Assembly: GCA_027494135.1 (NCBI GenBank)
Contig: JAOSJK010000001.1
Coordinates: 661,378-725,377, forward strand
Direction of reading: 5' to 3'
Origin: Acidimicrobiia bacterium
GTDB taxonomy: Bacteria > Actinomycetota > Acidimicrobiia > IMCC26256 > PALSA-610
Length of the DNA stretch: 64,000 nucleotides
Shown here one piece after another: positions 1 to 8,184 of the stretch. Made by a program: the position numbers and the translations under genes. The first letter of the stretch is position 1. Every line of letters starts with the position of its first letter. The notes beneath the pieces were generated by a model. The model was given only the letters and a program-made list of their open reading frames with translations. It had not been told where the DNA came from and did not search any database.

Positions 1-1929
1 CAGGACTTCTGCGAGCTCTACGGGACGCCGAACTACTCCAACCACTCGAACATCTGCGACGTCGCCCGCAAGGCGTCGTTCAAGGCCGTGATGGGCGACG
101 AACGGCCGCTCGCCGACTTCCTACAGTCGAAGTACATCCTCCTGTTCGGCTGGAACCCGACCTCGGCAATCAAGTGGGTCTACCTGCCCAGGATCATCAC
201 CCGTGCGGTCGAGGCGGGCGCGCGGCTCGTCGTGGTCGATCCGTACATGTCGGATACGGCCGCCAAGGCACACGAGTGGGTGTCGATAAGGCCCGCCACC
301 GACGGCGCGCTCGCATTGGCGATGGCTCACGTCATCGTGCGCGACGAGCTCTACAACAAGAAGTTCGTCGACCGGTGGAGCGTCGGCTTCGACGAGTACG
401 CGGATTACCTCGCCGACAAGACCCCGGAGTGGGCCGAGGAGATCACCTCCGTGCCCGCCGTCACGATCGAACGACTCGCGCTCGAGCTCGCCACCAACCA
501 ACCCGCACTCGTCGACACGTGGAGCGGACCGGGCCAGCACTCCAACTCGGTGCAGGGGGGGCGCGCCATCGTTCTGCTCAACGCGCTCGTCGGCACGTTC
601 GACCAGCCCGGCGGGATGATGATCCCCACGAAGAAGGGAAACTCTCACGTCCATCTAAGCGAACCCGCCGACGCCGAGGAGACACTCTCCGAGCCGCGCT
701 TCGACGAGCTCGACAAGTACGGGCTGGGCCACTCGTCCGGCGTGTACGCGCAGACGATGATCAACCTGGCCGAAGGCAAGGGCCCGTACCAGCCCAAGAT
801 GATGATGTGCGTGTTCCAGAACCTCGTGATGTCGATACCGGGGCGCTCGACCGTGGAGAAGGCTCTGGCAGAGCTCGAGACGCTCGTAGTGATCGACACG
901 ATGCTCAGTGAGACAGCCATGCTCGCCGACTACGTGCTCCCGGGCACCACCTACCTCGAGCGCTACGACCTCAACACGCACTGGGTCACGTGGCCCGTCC
1001 TCGGCCTGCGACAGCCCGTCGTGAAGCCCTTGTTCGGCCAGCCCGCCGAGTACGAGGTCGTCGCCGCGCTCGGCCGCCGGCTGGGATTGAAGGACGGCGA
1101 CGGCGTCGAGTCCTTCCTCGTCGGAGCCGTCTCGGGCGAGCCGGTCGAGGACCTCACGGCGTGGTACGAGGAGATGCTCTCCGCCGAGCTCCTCGCGGGC
1201 GAACCGAAGATCTCGTTGGACGAGCTCAAAGCCCTTCCCGGCGCTGTCTGGATCGGCGAATCGGGCACAGCATACGAGAAGTACGCGGGAGAGGTGTCTG
1301 CAGAGAAGCTCGCGACGGCGTGGTACGACGGGGCACCCGACGAGGAAGGCAGCGCGATCTACGACAAGCCCAAGGAAGAGGGCGGAGCGCGGATCGGCAC
1401 CGTTCTCTACGGCAAGCCACTCCGGGGGTTCTACACGTCGAGCGGGAAGGTCGAGTTCATGTCGGCGGGCCTGGCCGACAAGACAGGCTACGACGGCACG
1501 AGCATCGATCCGCTGCCCGTGTACGCACCCCGCAACTGGCAGCCCGACTCCGACTACCCGCTGTACCTGATCAACTGGAAGGAAGCCAACCACACCCACA
1601 CGCGCACGCAGAACAACGCATGGCTCCTGGAGATCAAGCCCGACAACCCGCTCGTCATCCACCCCGACACGGCGGATCGGCTCGGCATCGAGAACAATGA
1701 CGAAGTCGTCGTGGAGTCGCCCTACGGCGCGGTTGAGGCGAGAGCGAAGGTGTCGAAGCGGATGCACCCGGAGGTCGTCGGGCTCCAGCACGGGTTCGGG
1801 CACACCGCGCTCGGCGAGCAGGCCAAGGGGCGAGGAACCGCCGACGGCGAGTTGCGCCCGACCATCGCCGACGCGCTGTCCGGCCAGAGCCTCCACAAGG
1901 AGACGTGCGTGAAGGTGCGACGCAAGTAG
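1..1929 (+). CDS. Molybdopterin oxidoreductase, catalytic subunit (thiosulfate/polysulfide/sulfite type), 5' truncated
   Basis: The frame is open from base 1, so the N-terminus (expected 4Fe-4S site and first molybdopterin segment) lies outside the window; 642 residues are present. What remains covers the middle of the Mo-bisMGD fold (GTPNYSNHSNICD near residue 8, GWNPTSA, VVVDPYMSDTA) and the C-terminal dinucleotide-binding domain (NHTHTRTQNN, HPDTADRLGI, HGFGHTALG). This is the DMSO-reductase superfamily; the Asn/His-rich stretch after GTP is typical of the PhsA/PsrA/SoeA branch acting on sulfur compounds, but the substrate cannot be fixed from sequence. A strong hairpin follows the TAG stop, and the next two genes encode a flavin/iron-sulfur pair that could exchange electrons with it. 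No frameshift is seen. Formate or another oxyanion remains possible. Confidence 0.85.
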   Translation, partial: QDFCELYGTPNYSNHSNICDVARKASFKAVMGDERPLADFLQSKYILLFGWNPTSAIKWVYLPRIITRAVEAGARLVVVDPYMSDTAAKAHEWVSIRPATDGALALAMAHVIVRDELYNKKFVDRWSVGFDEYADYLADKTPEWAEEITSVPAVTIERLALELATNQPALVDTWSGPGQHSNSVQGGRAIVLLNALVGTFDQPGGMMIPTKKGNSHVHLSEPADAEETLSEPRFDELDKYGLGHSSGVYAQTMINLAEGKGPYQPKMMMCVFQNLVMSIPGRSTVEKALAELETLVVIDTMLSETAMLADYVLPGTTYLERYDLNTHWVTWPVLGLRQPVVKPLFGQPAEYEVVAALGRRLGLKDGDGVESFLVGAVSGEPVEDLTAWYEEMLSAELLAGEPKISLDELKALPGAVWIGESGTAYEKYAGEVSAEKLATAWYDGAPDEEGSAIYDKPKEEGGARIGTVLYGKPLRGFYTSSGKVEFMSAGLADKTGYDGTSIDPLPVYAPRNWQPDSDYPLYLINWKEANHTHTRTQNNAWLLEIKPDNPLVIHPDTADRLGIENNDEVVVESPYGAVEARAKVSKRMHPEVVGLQHGFGHTALGEQAKGRGTADGELRPTIADALSGQSLHKETCVKVRRK

Positions 1930-1951
1930 CTGCGCGCGGTACTGCCCGGCG

Positions 1952-1991
1952 CGCTCCCTTCCCCTCACCATCTCCCCAGGGGAAGGGAGCG
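1952..1991. terminator. Hairpin after the molybdopterin oxidoreductase
   Basis: Arms of 14 nt (CGCTCCCTTCCCCT at 1952-1965 and its exact complement at 1978-1991) enclose a 12-nt loop. There is no T-tract, so it would be an I-shaped terminator of the kind common in actinobacteria. A TACGGT -10-like box follows at 2015-2020, so the next gene probably has its own promoter. Confidence 0.55.
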
Positions 1992-2052
1992 GCGCTCGGT
2001 CGGGCTACGGTCGTGACGGGGTCAACCCGCCCGACCTGCGAACCCGAAGGAC

Positions 2053-2891
2053 ATGGCCTTGGCACACGAGATCGTCTCGGCAACGCTCCTTGCGGAGTCG
2101 CAGGGGCGGTCGACTGCGGAGCTCTGGGTCCAAGCACCCGATGTGGCCGCTTCGTGGAAGGCCGGCCAGTTCGTGATCGTGCGCACCGACGACACCGGAG
2201 AGCGGATCCCGCTCACGGTCGCCGGTGTCCGACCCGACGACGGCGCGATCCGCCTCGTCGTCCAGGAGATCGGCAAGACCACCGGCGATCTCGTCCGCCT
2301 CGGGACCGGCGACACGATCAGCGACGTCTGCGGACCTCTGGGCATGCCGAGCGAGATCGAGCTCTTCGGCACCTGCGTCGCGGTCGCCGGAGGTTACGGG
2401 TCGGCGGCGATCCTCCCGATCGTCGCAGAGCTGCGCTCTGCGGGGAACCGCGTCGTCGTGATCCTCGGGCGCGCACCGAGAGCCTCCTGATCCTCGTCGA
2501 CGATTTGGAGACGGCCTGCGACGAGGTGCGGATCGCGACCGACGACGGCAGCCGAGGTACAAGGGGGACGGTCATCGACCCCCTGCGAGAGGTCATCGCC
2601 ACGACGCAGGTCGATCGGGTGATCGCAGTAGGACCGATGCCGATGATGAAGGCGGTCGCGGAGCTGACACGACCCTCACACGTTCCGACCGTGGCGAGCC
2701 TCAACCCCATCATGGTCGACGGCACCGGCATGTGCGGCGCGTGCCGGGTGCACATCGACGGTCAGGTGCGATTCGCCTGTGTCGACGGGCCCGAGTTCGA
2801 CGCGCACTCCGTCGACTTCGACGAGTTGGCAGCGCGCCTCGGGATGTACGCGTCGGAGGAGCGGACCGCGCTGGAGCAGGGTCGTGGCTGA
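2053..2891 (+). CDS. FAD / 2Fe-2S electron-transfer subunit (PyrK/NfnA/SudB-like), one frameshift
   Basis: The N-terminal half is a ferredoxin-reductase-type flavin domain (GQFVIVR, RIPLTVAG, GPLGMPSEI) followed by the start of the NAD-binding domain (VAVAGGYGSAAILP). The C-terminus carries the 2Fe-2S loop of the dihydroorotate-dehydrogenase electron-transfer family (GMCGACRV, then FACVDGPEFDAHSVDFDE). The frame breaks near 2467-2475: restoring one G in the GGG run would join ILGARTESLLIL. This family pairs with a GltD-like flavoprotein in NfnAB, sulfide dehydrogenase and related complexes that move electrons between NAD(P)H and ferredoxin or polysulfide. Its stop overlaps the GTG start of exactly such a partner. 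The gene is confident; the electron acceptor is inferred. Confidence 0.85.
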
Positions 2892-4353
2892 GCGCAGACC
2901 CCACCGCCCACTGAGCGATCCGCGCGTCGCGATGCCGATGCGCGGCCCGCAGGACCGCGTCGGCGACTTCGACGAGGTCTCGCTCGGGCTCTCACTGGCC
3001 GCCGCGCAGCACGAGGCGGAGCGGTGCAGGCTCTGCACCCGGAGCCCCTGCGTCGACGGCTGCCCCGTCGGAATCGACATCCCTCGTTTCATCGCCGCCC
3101 TGATGGACGGCGACCTGGATCGCGCGCACGCGGTCATCTCGGAGCGGAACGCCCTCCCCGCGGTGTGCGGGCGGGTCTGCGCGATGGACGAGCAGTGCGA
3201 GCGCCTCTGCATACTCGAGAAGCGCCACGACTCGGTGGCCATCGGGTCGCTCGAGCGCTTCGTCGGTGACTGGCGGCGAGCGAACCCCGTCGAGGCGACT
3301 GCTCCGTCTCCGAACGCCGCCACGACCGCCGGGCGCGTTGCGGTAGTCGGAAGCGGCCCCGCCGGTCTCACCGCCGCGCAGGACCTCGCCAAGATGGGGT
3401 ACGAGGTCACCGTCTTCGAGGCGCTGCACCGACCGGGCGGGGTGCTCGTGTACGGCATCCCACGCTTCCGGCTCCCACTCGACGTGATCGACGAGGAGAT
3501 CCAGAACATCACCCGGCTCGGAGTTCAGATCCGCACGAACCACGTCGTCGGGCGCACGACCTCGCTGGATCGGCTCTGCAGCGAGTTCGACGCTGTCTTC
3601 CTCGCGACCGGCGCGGGCCTGCCCATCTTCCTCGGAATCCCCGGTGAGTCGCTCGTGGGGGTCTACTCGGGGAACGAGTTCCTCATGCGGGTCAACCTCA
3701 TGGGCGCGCACCGGTTCCCGGAATCCGACACTCCCGTGCGTACGGGCCACCGCGTCGTGGTCGTCGGCGGTGGCGACACCTCGCTCGACTGCGCGCGCAC
3801 GGCACTGCGACTCGGCGCCGACGTATCTCTCCTCTACAGGCGGTCACGCGAGCTGATGCCCTGCCGCTCCGAGGAGATCGACCACGCCATCGAGGAGGGG
3901 GTCGACCTCCAGTGCGAGACGACGCCGGTTCGCATCGTCGGCGACGGGCGCGTCGCTGCCGTCGAGTGCACCCGGCTCGGACCGGGCGCTCCCGACGCGT
4001 CGGGCCGCGCGTCTCCCGTACCGGTACCGGGCAGCGAGTTCACGATCGACTGCGACACCGTGATCATCGCGATCGGCTTCGGCGTGAACCCGACAGTCAG
4101 CCGATCCGCCCCCGACCTGCGGGTCGACGAGCGGGGCGTCGTCTGGACCGACGAGCACCTCGCGACGTCAAAGCGTGGCGTCTTCGCGGGAGGTGACCTG
4201 GCGACGGGCGGTGCCACCGTCATCCTCGCGGTGGCTCAGGGCAGGCGGGCGGCGAAGTCGATCGACGCGTACCTCAGCGGGCGCCACCACGACCTCGCCG
4301 TCTCCGCTGCACCGTGGCTCTCGACGCCGACCCCGCCGGTCGGTCTCATCTGA
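2884..4353 (+). CDS. GltD-like NAD(P)H flavoprotein (NfnB/SudA type)
   Basis: The 489-residue product has the N-terminal Cys motif of glutamate-synthase small-subunit proteins (CRLCTRSPCVDGCPVGIDIP, then CGRVCAMDEQCERLC) that binds 4Fe-4S, then an FAD Rossmann motif (VVGSGPAGLTAAQ), an NADP site (VVVVGGGDTSLDCARTA) and the terminal FAD motif (GVFAGGDLATGGATVILAVAQGR). The GTG at 2884 is chosen because it overlaps the previous stop by 8 bases; ATG 2932 is an alternative. No GltB large subunit is nearby, so ammonia assimilation is unlikely. The arrangement with the preceding flavin/2Fe-2S subunit matches NfnAB or sulfide dehydrogenase pairs, and the molybdo-enzyme upstream suggests a common respiratory or sulfur-redox role. 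Confidence 0.88.
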   Translation: MAERRPHRPLSDPRVAMPMRGPQDRVGDFDEVSLGLSLAAAQHEAERCRLCTRSPCVDGCPVGIDIPRFIAALMDGDLDRAHAVISERNALPAVCGRVCAMDEQCERLCILEKRHDSVAIGSLERFVGDWRRANPVEATAPSPNAATTAGRVAVVGSGPAGLTAAQDLAKMGYEVTVFEALHRPGGVLVYGIPRFRLPLDVIDEEIQNITRLGVQIRTNHVVGRTTSLDRLCSEFDAVFLATGAGLPIFLGIPGESLVGVYSGNEFLMRVNLMGAHRFPESDTPVRTGHRVVVVGGGDTSLDCARTALRLGADVSLLYRRSRELMPCRSEEIDHAIEEGVDLQCETTPVRIVGDGRVAAVECTRLGPGAPDASGRASPVPVPGSEFTIDCDTVIIAIGFGVNPTVSRSAPDLRVDERGVVWTDEHLATSKRGVFAGGDLATGGATVILAVAQGRRAAKSIDAYLSGRHHDLAVSAAPWLSTPTPPVGLI

Positions 4354-4392
4354 GCAGCGGCAATCGCCCGGAAAGGACCCGCGTTCCCGCTC

Positions 4393-5109
4393 TCACAGAT
4401 CTCGCTCGTACACCCATCCCGAGTCGAGCATCGTCAGCCTGTGGCGCGGGCCCTGCTCCCCGAGGAGCGCGAAGTCGTCCCATGCGACGTCTTCGGCGTA
4501 GACGCAGAGCGCGCCGCCGTCGTCGAGGAAATGGAAGCGCGGCGCGAAGTCGATCGAGACCGCGGCGGCGATCTGCTCAAGCGCATCGGCGACGGATGTC
4601 ATCTCGCGCAGTTCGAGCAGCGTTACGTACTGGGGAGGCGCCAACTCGATCTCGCCTGCGGCGTGGACCGAGAGCGCCTCGTCTGGCCTGAACCATCGGT
4701 GCTCGTCGTTCTCCACGCCGTCCGCCTCGGCATCGCCCTCACCGACCGCCGCGGCGAAGAACCACGTGGCGAACCTCTTCGGGGAGATCTCGGGGGTGGT
4801 CCACTTCGAGAGGTGCACGAGCGCCTCCGGATCGATCTGCAGCCGGGCCTCCTCGGCGGCCTCGCGCACCGCCGCCCGGCGGGCGGCGGCGAAGACGTCG
4901 TCGCTACCGGCCCAGTCCTCGGCGTCGATCCGGCCACCGGGGAAGACCCAGGTGCCCCCGTGGAACGCCATCTTCGAGGAGCGGCGCAGCATCAGCACCT
5001 CGACCGTCTCCGCCGCGTCGCGCAGCAGGACGACCGTCGCCGAGGGGTGTGCCTCCGCCCCGGTCGGACGCGCTCCCGCCGCCTTCGTCTCCTCGGCCCA
5101 GTTCTTCAA
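4393..5109 (-). CDS. NUDIX hydrolase
   Basis: The 238-residue product has a NUDIX box beginning at GGTWVFPGGRIDAEDW and continuing, after a spacer, as ARRAAVREAAEEARL, which supplies the REUXEE metal-binding glutamates. The spacing and length fit the NUDT7/NUDT19-like branch, which cleaves CoA or nucleoside diphosphate derivatives; the substrate is unknown. The start is TTG (AAG AAC TGG follows) with GGTGGAG just upstream; no better in-frame start was seen. It converges on the GltD-like gene with only 39 bases between stops. Confidence 0.85.
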   Translation of the reverse strand: MKNWAEETKAAGARPTGAEAHPSATVVLLRDAAETVEVLMLRRSSKMAFHGGTWVFPGGRIDAEDWAGSDDVFAAARRAAVREAAEEARLQIDPEALVHLSKWTTPEISPKRFATWFFAAAVGEGDAEADGVENDEHRWFRPDEALSVHAAGEIELAPPQYVTLLELREMTSVADALEQIAAAVSIDFAPRFHFLDDGGALCVYAEDVAWDDFALLGEQGPRHRLTMLDSGWVYERDL

Positions 5110-5166
5110 CGCTCCACCCGTCCTCCTCGCAGAGCCCCGCGCACGGAGCGTATTCGACTCGACCGG

Positions 5167-6063
5167 TCACGGCGTCGAGGCCGACTCGAGCTGCTCCACC
5201 GACCGGGGTGACACCGCTGCCGCCAGAAGGGCCCCGGCCATCACCGCCGCCCCACCGGCGGCGACGACCGGTTGCACGCTCTCGTCGAGCAGGACGGCCG
5301 CGAGTACCACCCCCGCCACCACCTCCATCGCCATCACGATCGCAGTGCGCGAGGGACCGAGCCGCCCGAGCACGACGAAGAAGAGCGTGAACGCCGCAGC
5401 CGTGGCAACCGCGTTCCCCGTGAGCAATGCGAGCTCCTTCGCTCCCGGTCGGACCAGCGTCGCCTGCACGACTCCCAGGCAGAGGATCACCACCCCGCCG
5501 CCGAGCGTCGTCCAGGCGGCCGCCGTGAGCGCGGGCGTCCTGACGAGAAGACGGTCGCTCGCGATCACGTAGGTGGAGAACGTGCAGACCGAGCCGAGCG
5601 TGAAGAGGATCCCCGTTGTCGTGATGGAGACCCGTCCACCTCCGGCGGCCACCACGGCACCGCCGCCGACGGCGAGCGCCAGTGCGACGATCATCACAGC
5701 GCGGAGCCGCATCCGGCCGAGCGCGACCTCGACGACGGTCACCACCGCCGGGTACGTGTAGAACAGGAGCGCGACGGCCGCGGCGGTGCCGCGCTCGAGG
5801 GCCATGAAAAAGAACGTCGCCTCCGCCGCATAGAGCCCGCATCCCAGCAGGGCGACGCGCAGCCGCTCGCCGCGTGGGGGGAGCAGCGGCCTGCCCAGCA
5901 CCCTCAGCAGGGCGAGCAGCAGCAGCCCTGCGATCGCGAACCGGATGCTCAGCGTCGTCGCGGCGCCGAGGCCGTCGCGCGCCGCCGCCCGGTTGAAGAC
6001 GATGGTCAGACCGAAGCAGAAGGCTCCCAGCGCCGCGAGTGCAAGGTCGCGCGTTCGCCCCAC
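5167..6063 (-). CDS. EamA/DMT-family exporter
   Basis: A 298-residue hydrophobic protein with about ten membrane segments arranged as two five-helix repeats, the standard EamA (drug/metabolite transporter) layout; typical signatures are FCFGLTIVFNRAAA in the first helix and LLFYTYPAVVTVVE in the first repeat. The family exports amino acids, nucleosides or small drugs; the substrate is not predictable. The GTG start lies 12 bases after the stop of the HAD phosphatase gene, so the two are probably co-transcribed. Confidence 0.85.
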   Translation of the reverse strand: MGRTRDLALAALGAFCFGLTIVFNRAAARDGLGAATTLSIRFAIAGLLLLALLRVLGRPLLPPRGERLRVALLGCGLYAAEATFFFMALERGTAAAVALLFYTYPAVVTVVEVALGRMRLRAVMIVALALAVGGGAVVAAGGGRVSITTTGILFTLGSVCTFSTYVIASDRLLVRTPALTAAAWTTLGGGVVILCLGVVQATLVRPGAKELALLTGNAVATAAAFTLFFVVLGRLGPSRTAIVMAMEVVAGVVLAAVLLDESVQPVVAAGGAAVMAGALLAAAVSPRSVEQLESASTP

Positions 6064-6075
6064 CCGGGGCCACTC

Positions 6076-6847
6076 CTACGACCGACGGTTCAGGCGGCGC
6101 AGCAGCATCGCGGTGCCGATCCCGACGCCCGCACCGCCCGTGACGATCCCCGCCGCGACGATGGCGCGCAGGCCGTGTCGGGCCTCGGTGCGCAGGATCT
6201 CCCACTCGCTCTCTCGGGCCACGTCACGGAGCTTCTTGTCGGGGTTCACCGCCACCGGGTTGCCCACGGCCCCGAGCATCGGGAGGTCGCTCGCGGAGTC
6301 GCTGTAGGCCCAGGAACGACCGAGGTCGATTCCGACCCTGGCCGCCTCCGCCTCGATCGCGGTCACCTTCCCGGCCCCGTAGCAGAAGGGGCCGACCAGC
6401 TCCCCCGTGTAGATGCCGTCGCCGTCGACCGCGGCCGTCGTCGCGAGAGCACCACCCGACATGCCGAGGGCGCGAGCGACGGGGCCGACGATCTCGACGG
6501 GCGACGCGGAGACCAGATACGTGGCCACGGCGTCGCGCTCGTGGTCGAGGATGCGCCGGAACACCTCTGGGTAGACGTTGATCAGGATCGGCCCGAGAAC
6601 GTCGGGGGAGGAACGACATCATCCCGGCCTGCGTGCGCCCGGCGACGGTGTTGAGGATCTGGTCGCGCACGGCGTTCGACTGCTCGTCGCTGGCCCCGAC
6701 GCGCTTGAACCAGAACGCCTTCCACGCGTCGCGCATCAGGCGACGCCGCGGATAGAAGCCCGACTTGAGCGCTGCCTTGCCGAACCAGTAGGTGCTCGCA
6801 CCGGACATCACCGTCCGGTCGAGATCGAAGAACGCCGCTCTCTCCAC
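6076..6847 (-). CDS. HAD-superfamily subfamily IB phosphatase, one frameshift
   Basis: The N-terminus AAFFDLDRTV holds the catalytic DxDxT motif; a SxS motif (LVSASPVEIV), a Lys region and the acidic SDSASDLPML motif follow, as in SerB-like subfamily IB hydrolases. The C-terminus ends in a Gly/Ala-rich hydrophobic segment (GIVTGGAGVGIGTAML) and basic tail, a likely membrane anchor. The frame is lost near 6600-6610; joining both frames gives about 256 residues, the normal family length. GTG 6847 is supported by a TAGCCT -10 box at 6859-6854, six bases upstream, so the transcript is probably leaderless. The substrate is unknown; phosphoserine is unlikely because of the tail. Confidence 0.82.
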
Positions 6848-6853
6848 ACCCCG

Positions 6854-6859
6854 AGGCTA
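6854..6859 (-). promoter_or_regulatory. -10 box of a leaderless promoter (HAD phosphatase)
   Basis: TAGCCT read on the minus strand ends six bases before GTG 6847, the spacing expected if transcription starts at the start codon. Confidence 0.45.
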
Positions 6860-6872
6860 CGACCCGGCCGCC

Positions 6873-6917
6873 ACGGGCGTCGATAGACCACACATATTGT
6901 GGTCTATCGACGCCCGT
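6873..6917. repeat. Dispersed inverted repeat, copy 1
   Basis: The core arm GCGTCGATAGACCACA (6877-6892), loop CATAT (6893-6897) and exact complement (6898-6913) form a perfect hairpin. Four more paired bases on each side (ACGG/CCGT) extend the arms to 20 bp. It lies 12 bases beyond the TGA of the acyl-CoA dehydrogenase gene (minus strand) and before the HAD gene. The same core occurs at 20871, 27509, 30555 and 49972. Confidence 0.9.
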
Positions 6918-6928
6918 AGTCTTGGGGG

Positions 6929-8128
6929 TCAGGAGCGGGGGACCTCGGTCCAGGGTCGGTCCTTGTCGGCGCGTGGCTCACCGGGCAGGCCGAGGACGCG
7001 CTCGCCGAGGATGTTGCGCATGATGTTCGACGTCCCGCCCTCGATCGAGTTCGCCTGCACTCTCAGGAACGCCTTCACCGGGCTCGAGAGGTCGAGAGCG
7101 GTCCGCGGTCGTTCGGAACGTGTAGCCGTCGTAGAGGGTCGATTCCATGCCGCGCAGGTTCATGACGAAGCTGCCGAGCTCCTTGTTGAACTCGGCCATC
7201 TTCAGCTTCCCTACCGAGCCCTCCGGCCCGGGCGTCCCCTTCGAGCGGTTCTGCGAGGCACGGATGTTCGTCAACCGGGAGACCTCGGCATCCACCCAGA
7301 GCTGCATCAGGCGGTCGCGCTCCGCCCCGCCGGGACGGCCCGCCGCCTCCCATGCGCTCACGCCCATGGCGATCACGCCGGAGCCCCTCGGTGCCACGCC
7401 ACCACCGATCGAGACGCGCTCGTTCATCAGCGTCGTGAGCGAGACGCGCCAGCCGTCGCCCTCGTCGCCGAGGCGCTCGGCGTCGGGGATGCGGACATCG
7501 GTCATGTAGACCTCGTTGAACTCCGCCTCACCGGTGATCTGGACCAGCGGCCGCACCTCGACCCCCGGTGCCTGCATGTCGATGACGAAGTAGGTGAGAC
7601 CCTTGTGCTTCGGGACGTCGGGGTTGGTGGCGCGATGAGCATCCCCCATCGCGAGATGTGGGCGAGGGTGGTCCACACCTTCTGACCGTTGACGATCCAC
7701 TCCTCGCCGTCGCGAACAGCGCGCGACGAGAGGCCCGCGACGTCGGAGCCGGCCCCCGGCTCGCTGAAGAGCTGGCACCAGACCTCCTCGCCCGTGAAGA
7801 GCGGGCGGAGGTAGCGCTGCTTCTGGGCGTCGCTGCCGTGCACGACGATGGTCGGCGCGCCCATGCCGTGCCCGATCGGGTTCCGCATCGCGCTGACCGG
7901 AGCGCCGGCACCCCAGAGCCTCTCGTTGACGGCGTTCTGGAAGTTGGGAGCGAGGCCGAGGCCGCCGTTCCCCTCGGGGAAGCTGACCCAGGCGAGGCCC
8001 ATGTCGAACTGGGCCCCCAGGAAGACCTCCGGCGCCGTCGACCCGGGGTCGTGCTTCGAGATCAGCTCCTCGCAGAGCTCCAGGACCCGCTCCTCGTCGC
8101 TGCTCACGCCGGCCTCCCTCTCATGCAT
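6929..8128 (-). CDS. Acyl-CoA dehydrogenase, two frameshifts
   Basis: The full span encodes about 399 residues, the normal length. The family motifs are present: CQLFSEPGAGSDVAGL in the central beta domain (flavin/substrate loop), VNGQKVWTT, and C-terminal SNIMRNILGERVLGLPGEPR. Breaks near 7635 and near 7090-7110 split it over three frames; one missing base at each restores continuity. ATG 8128 is chosen because MHEREAGVSSDEERV opens a typical N-terminal helix. The enzyme would oxidise an acyl-CoA with electrons passing to ETF. The branch with GLAPNFQNAVNERLW resembles the large FadE17/26-like acyl-CoA or steroid-side-chain dehydrogenases, but the chain length of the substrate cannot be called. 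Confidence 0.85.
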
Positions 8129-8184
8129 CTCGTGCAACTTGACCGTCTGGTCAAGAGTAGAGAATCCCGGCAGCCGGCGGGAAA

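Noticed and set aside
655-1971. Long antisense frame opposite the molybdo-enzyme
   Set aside because: No motif, and its composition is that of a GC-rich shadow; the plus-strand frame has clear domain signatures. Similar long shadows opposite menF, lhr and the M14 gene were rejected for the same reason.
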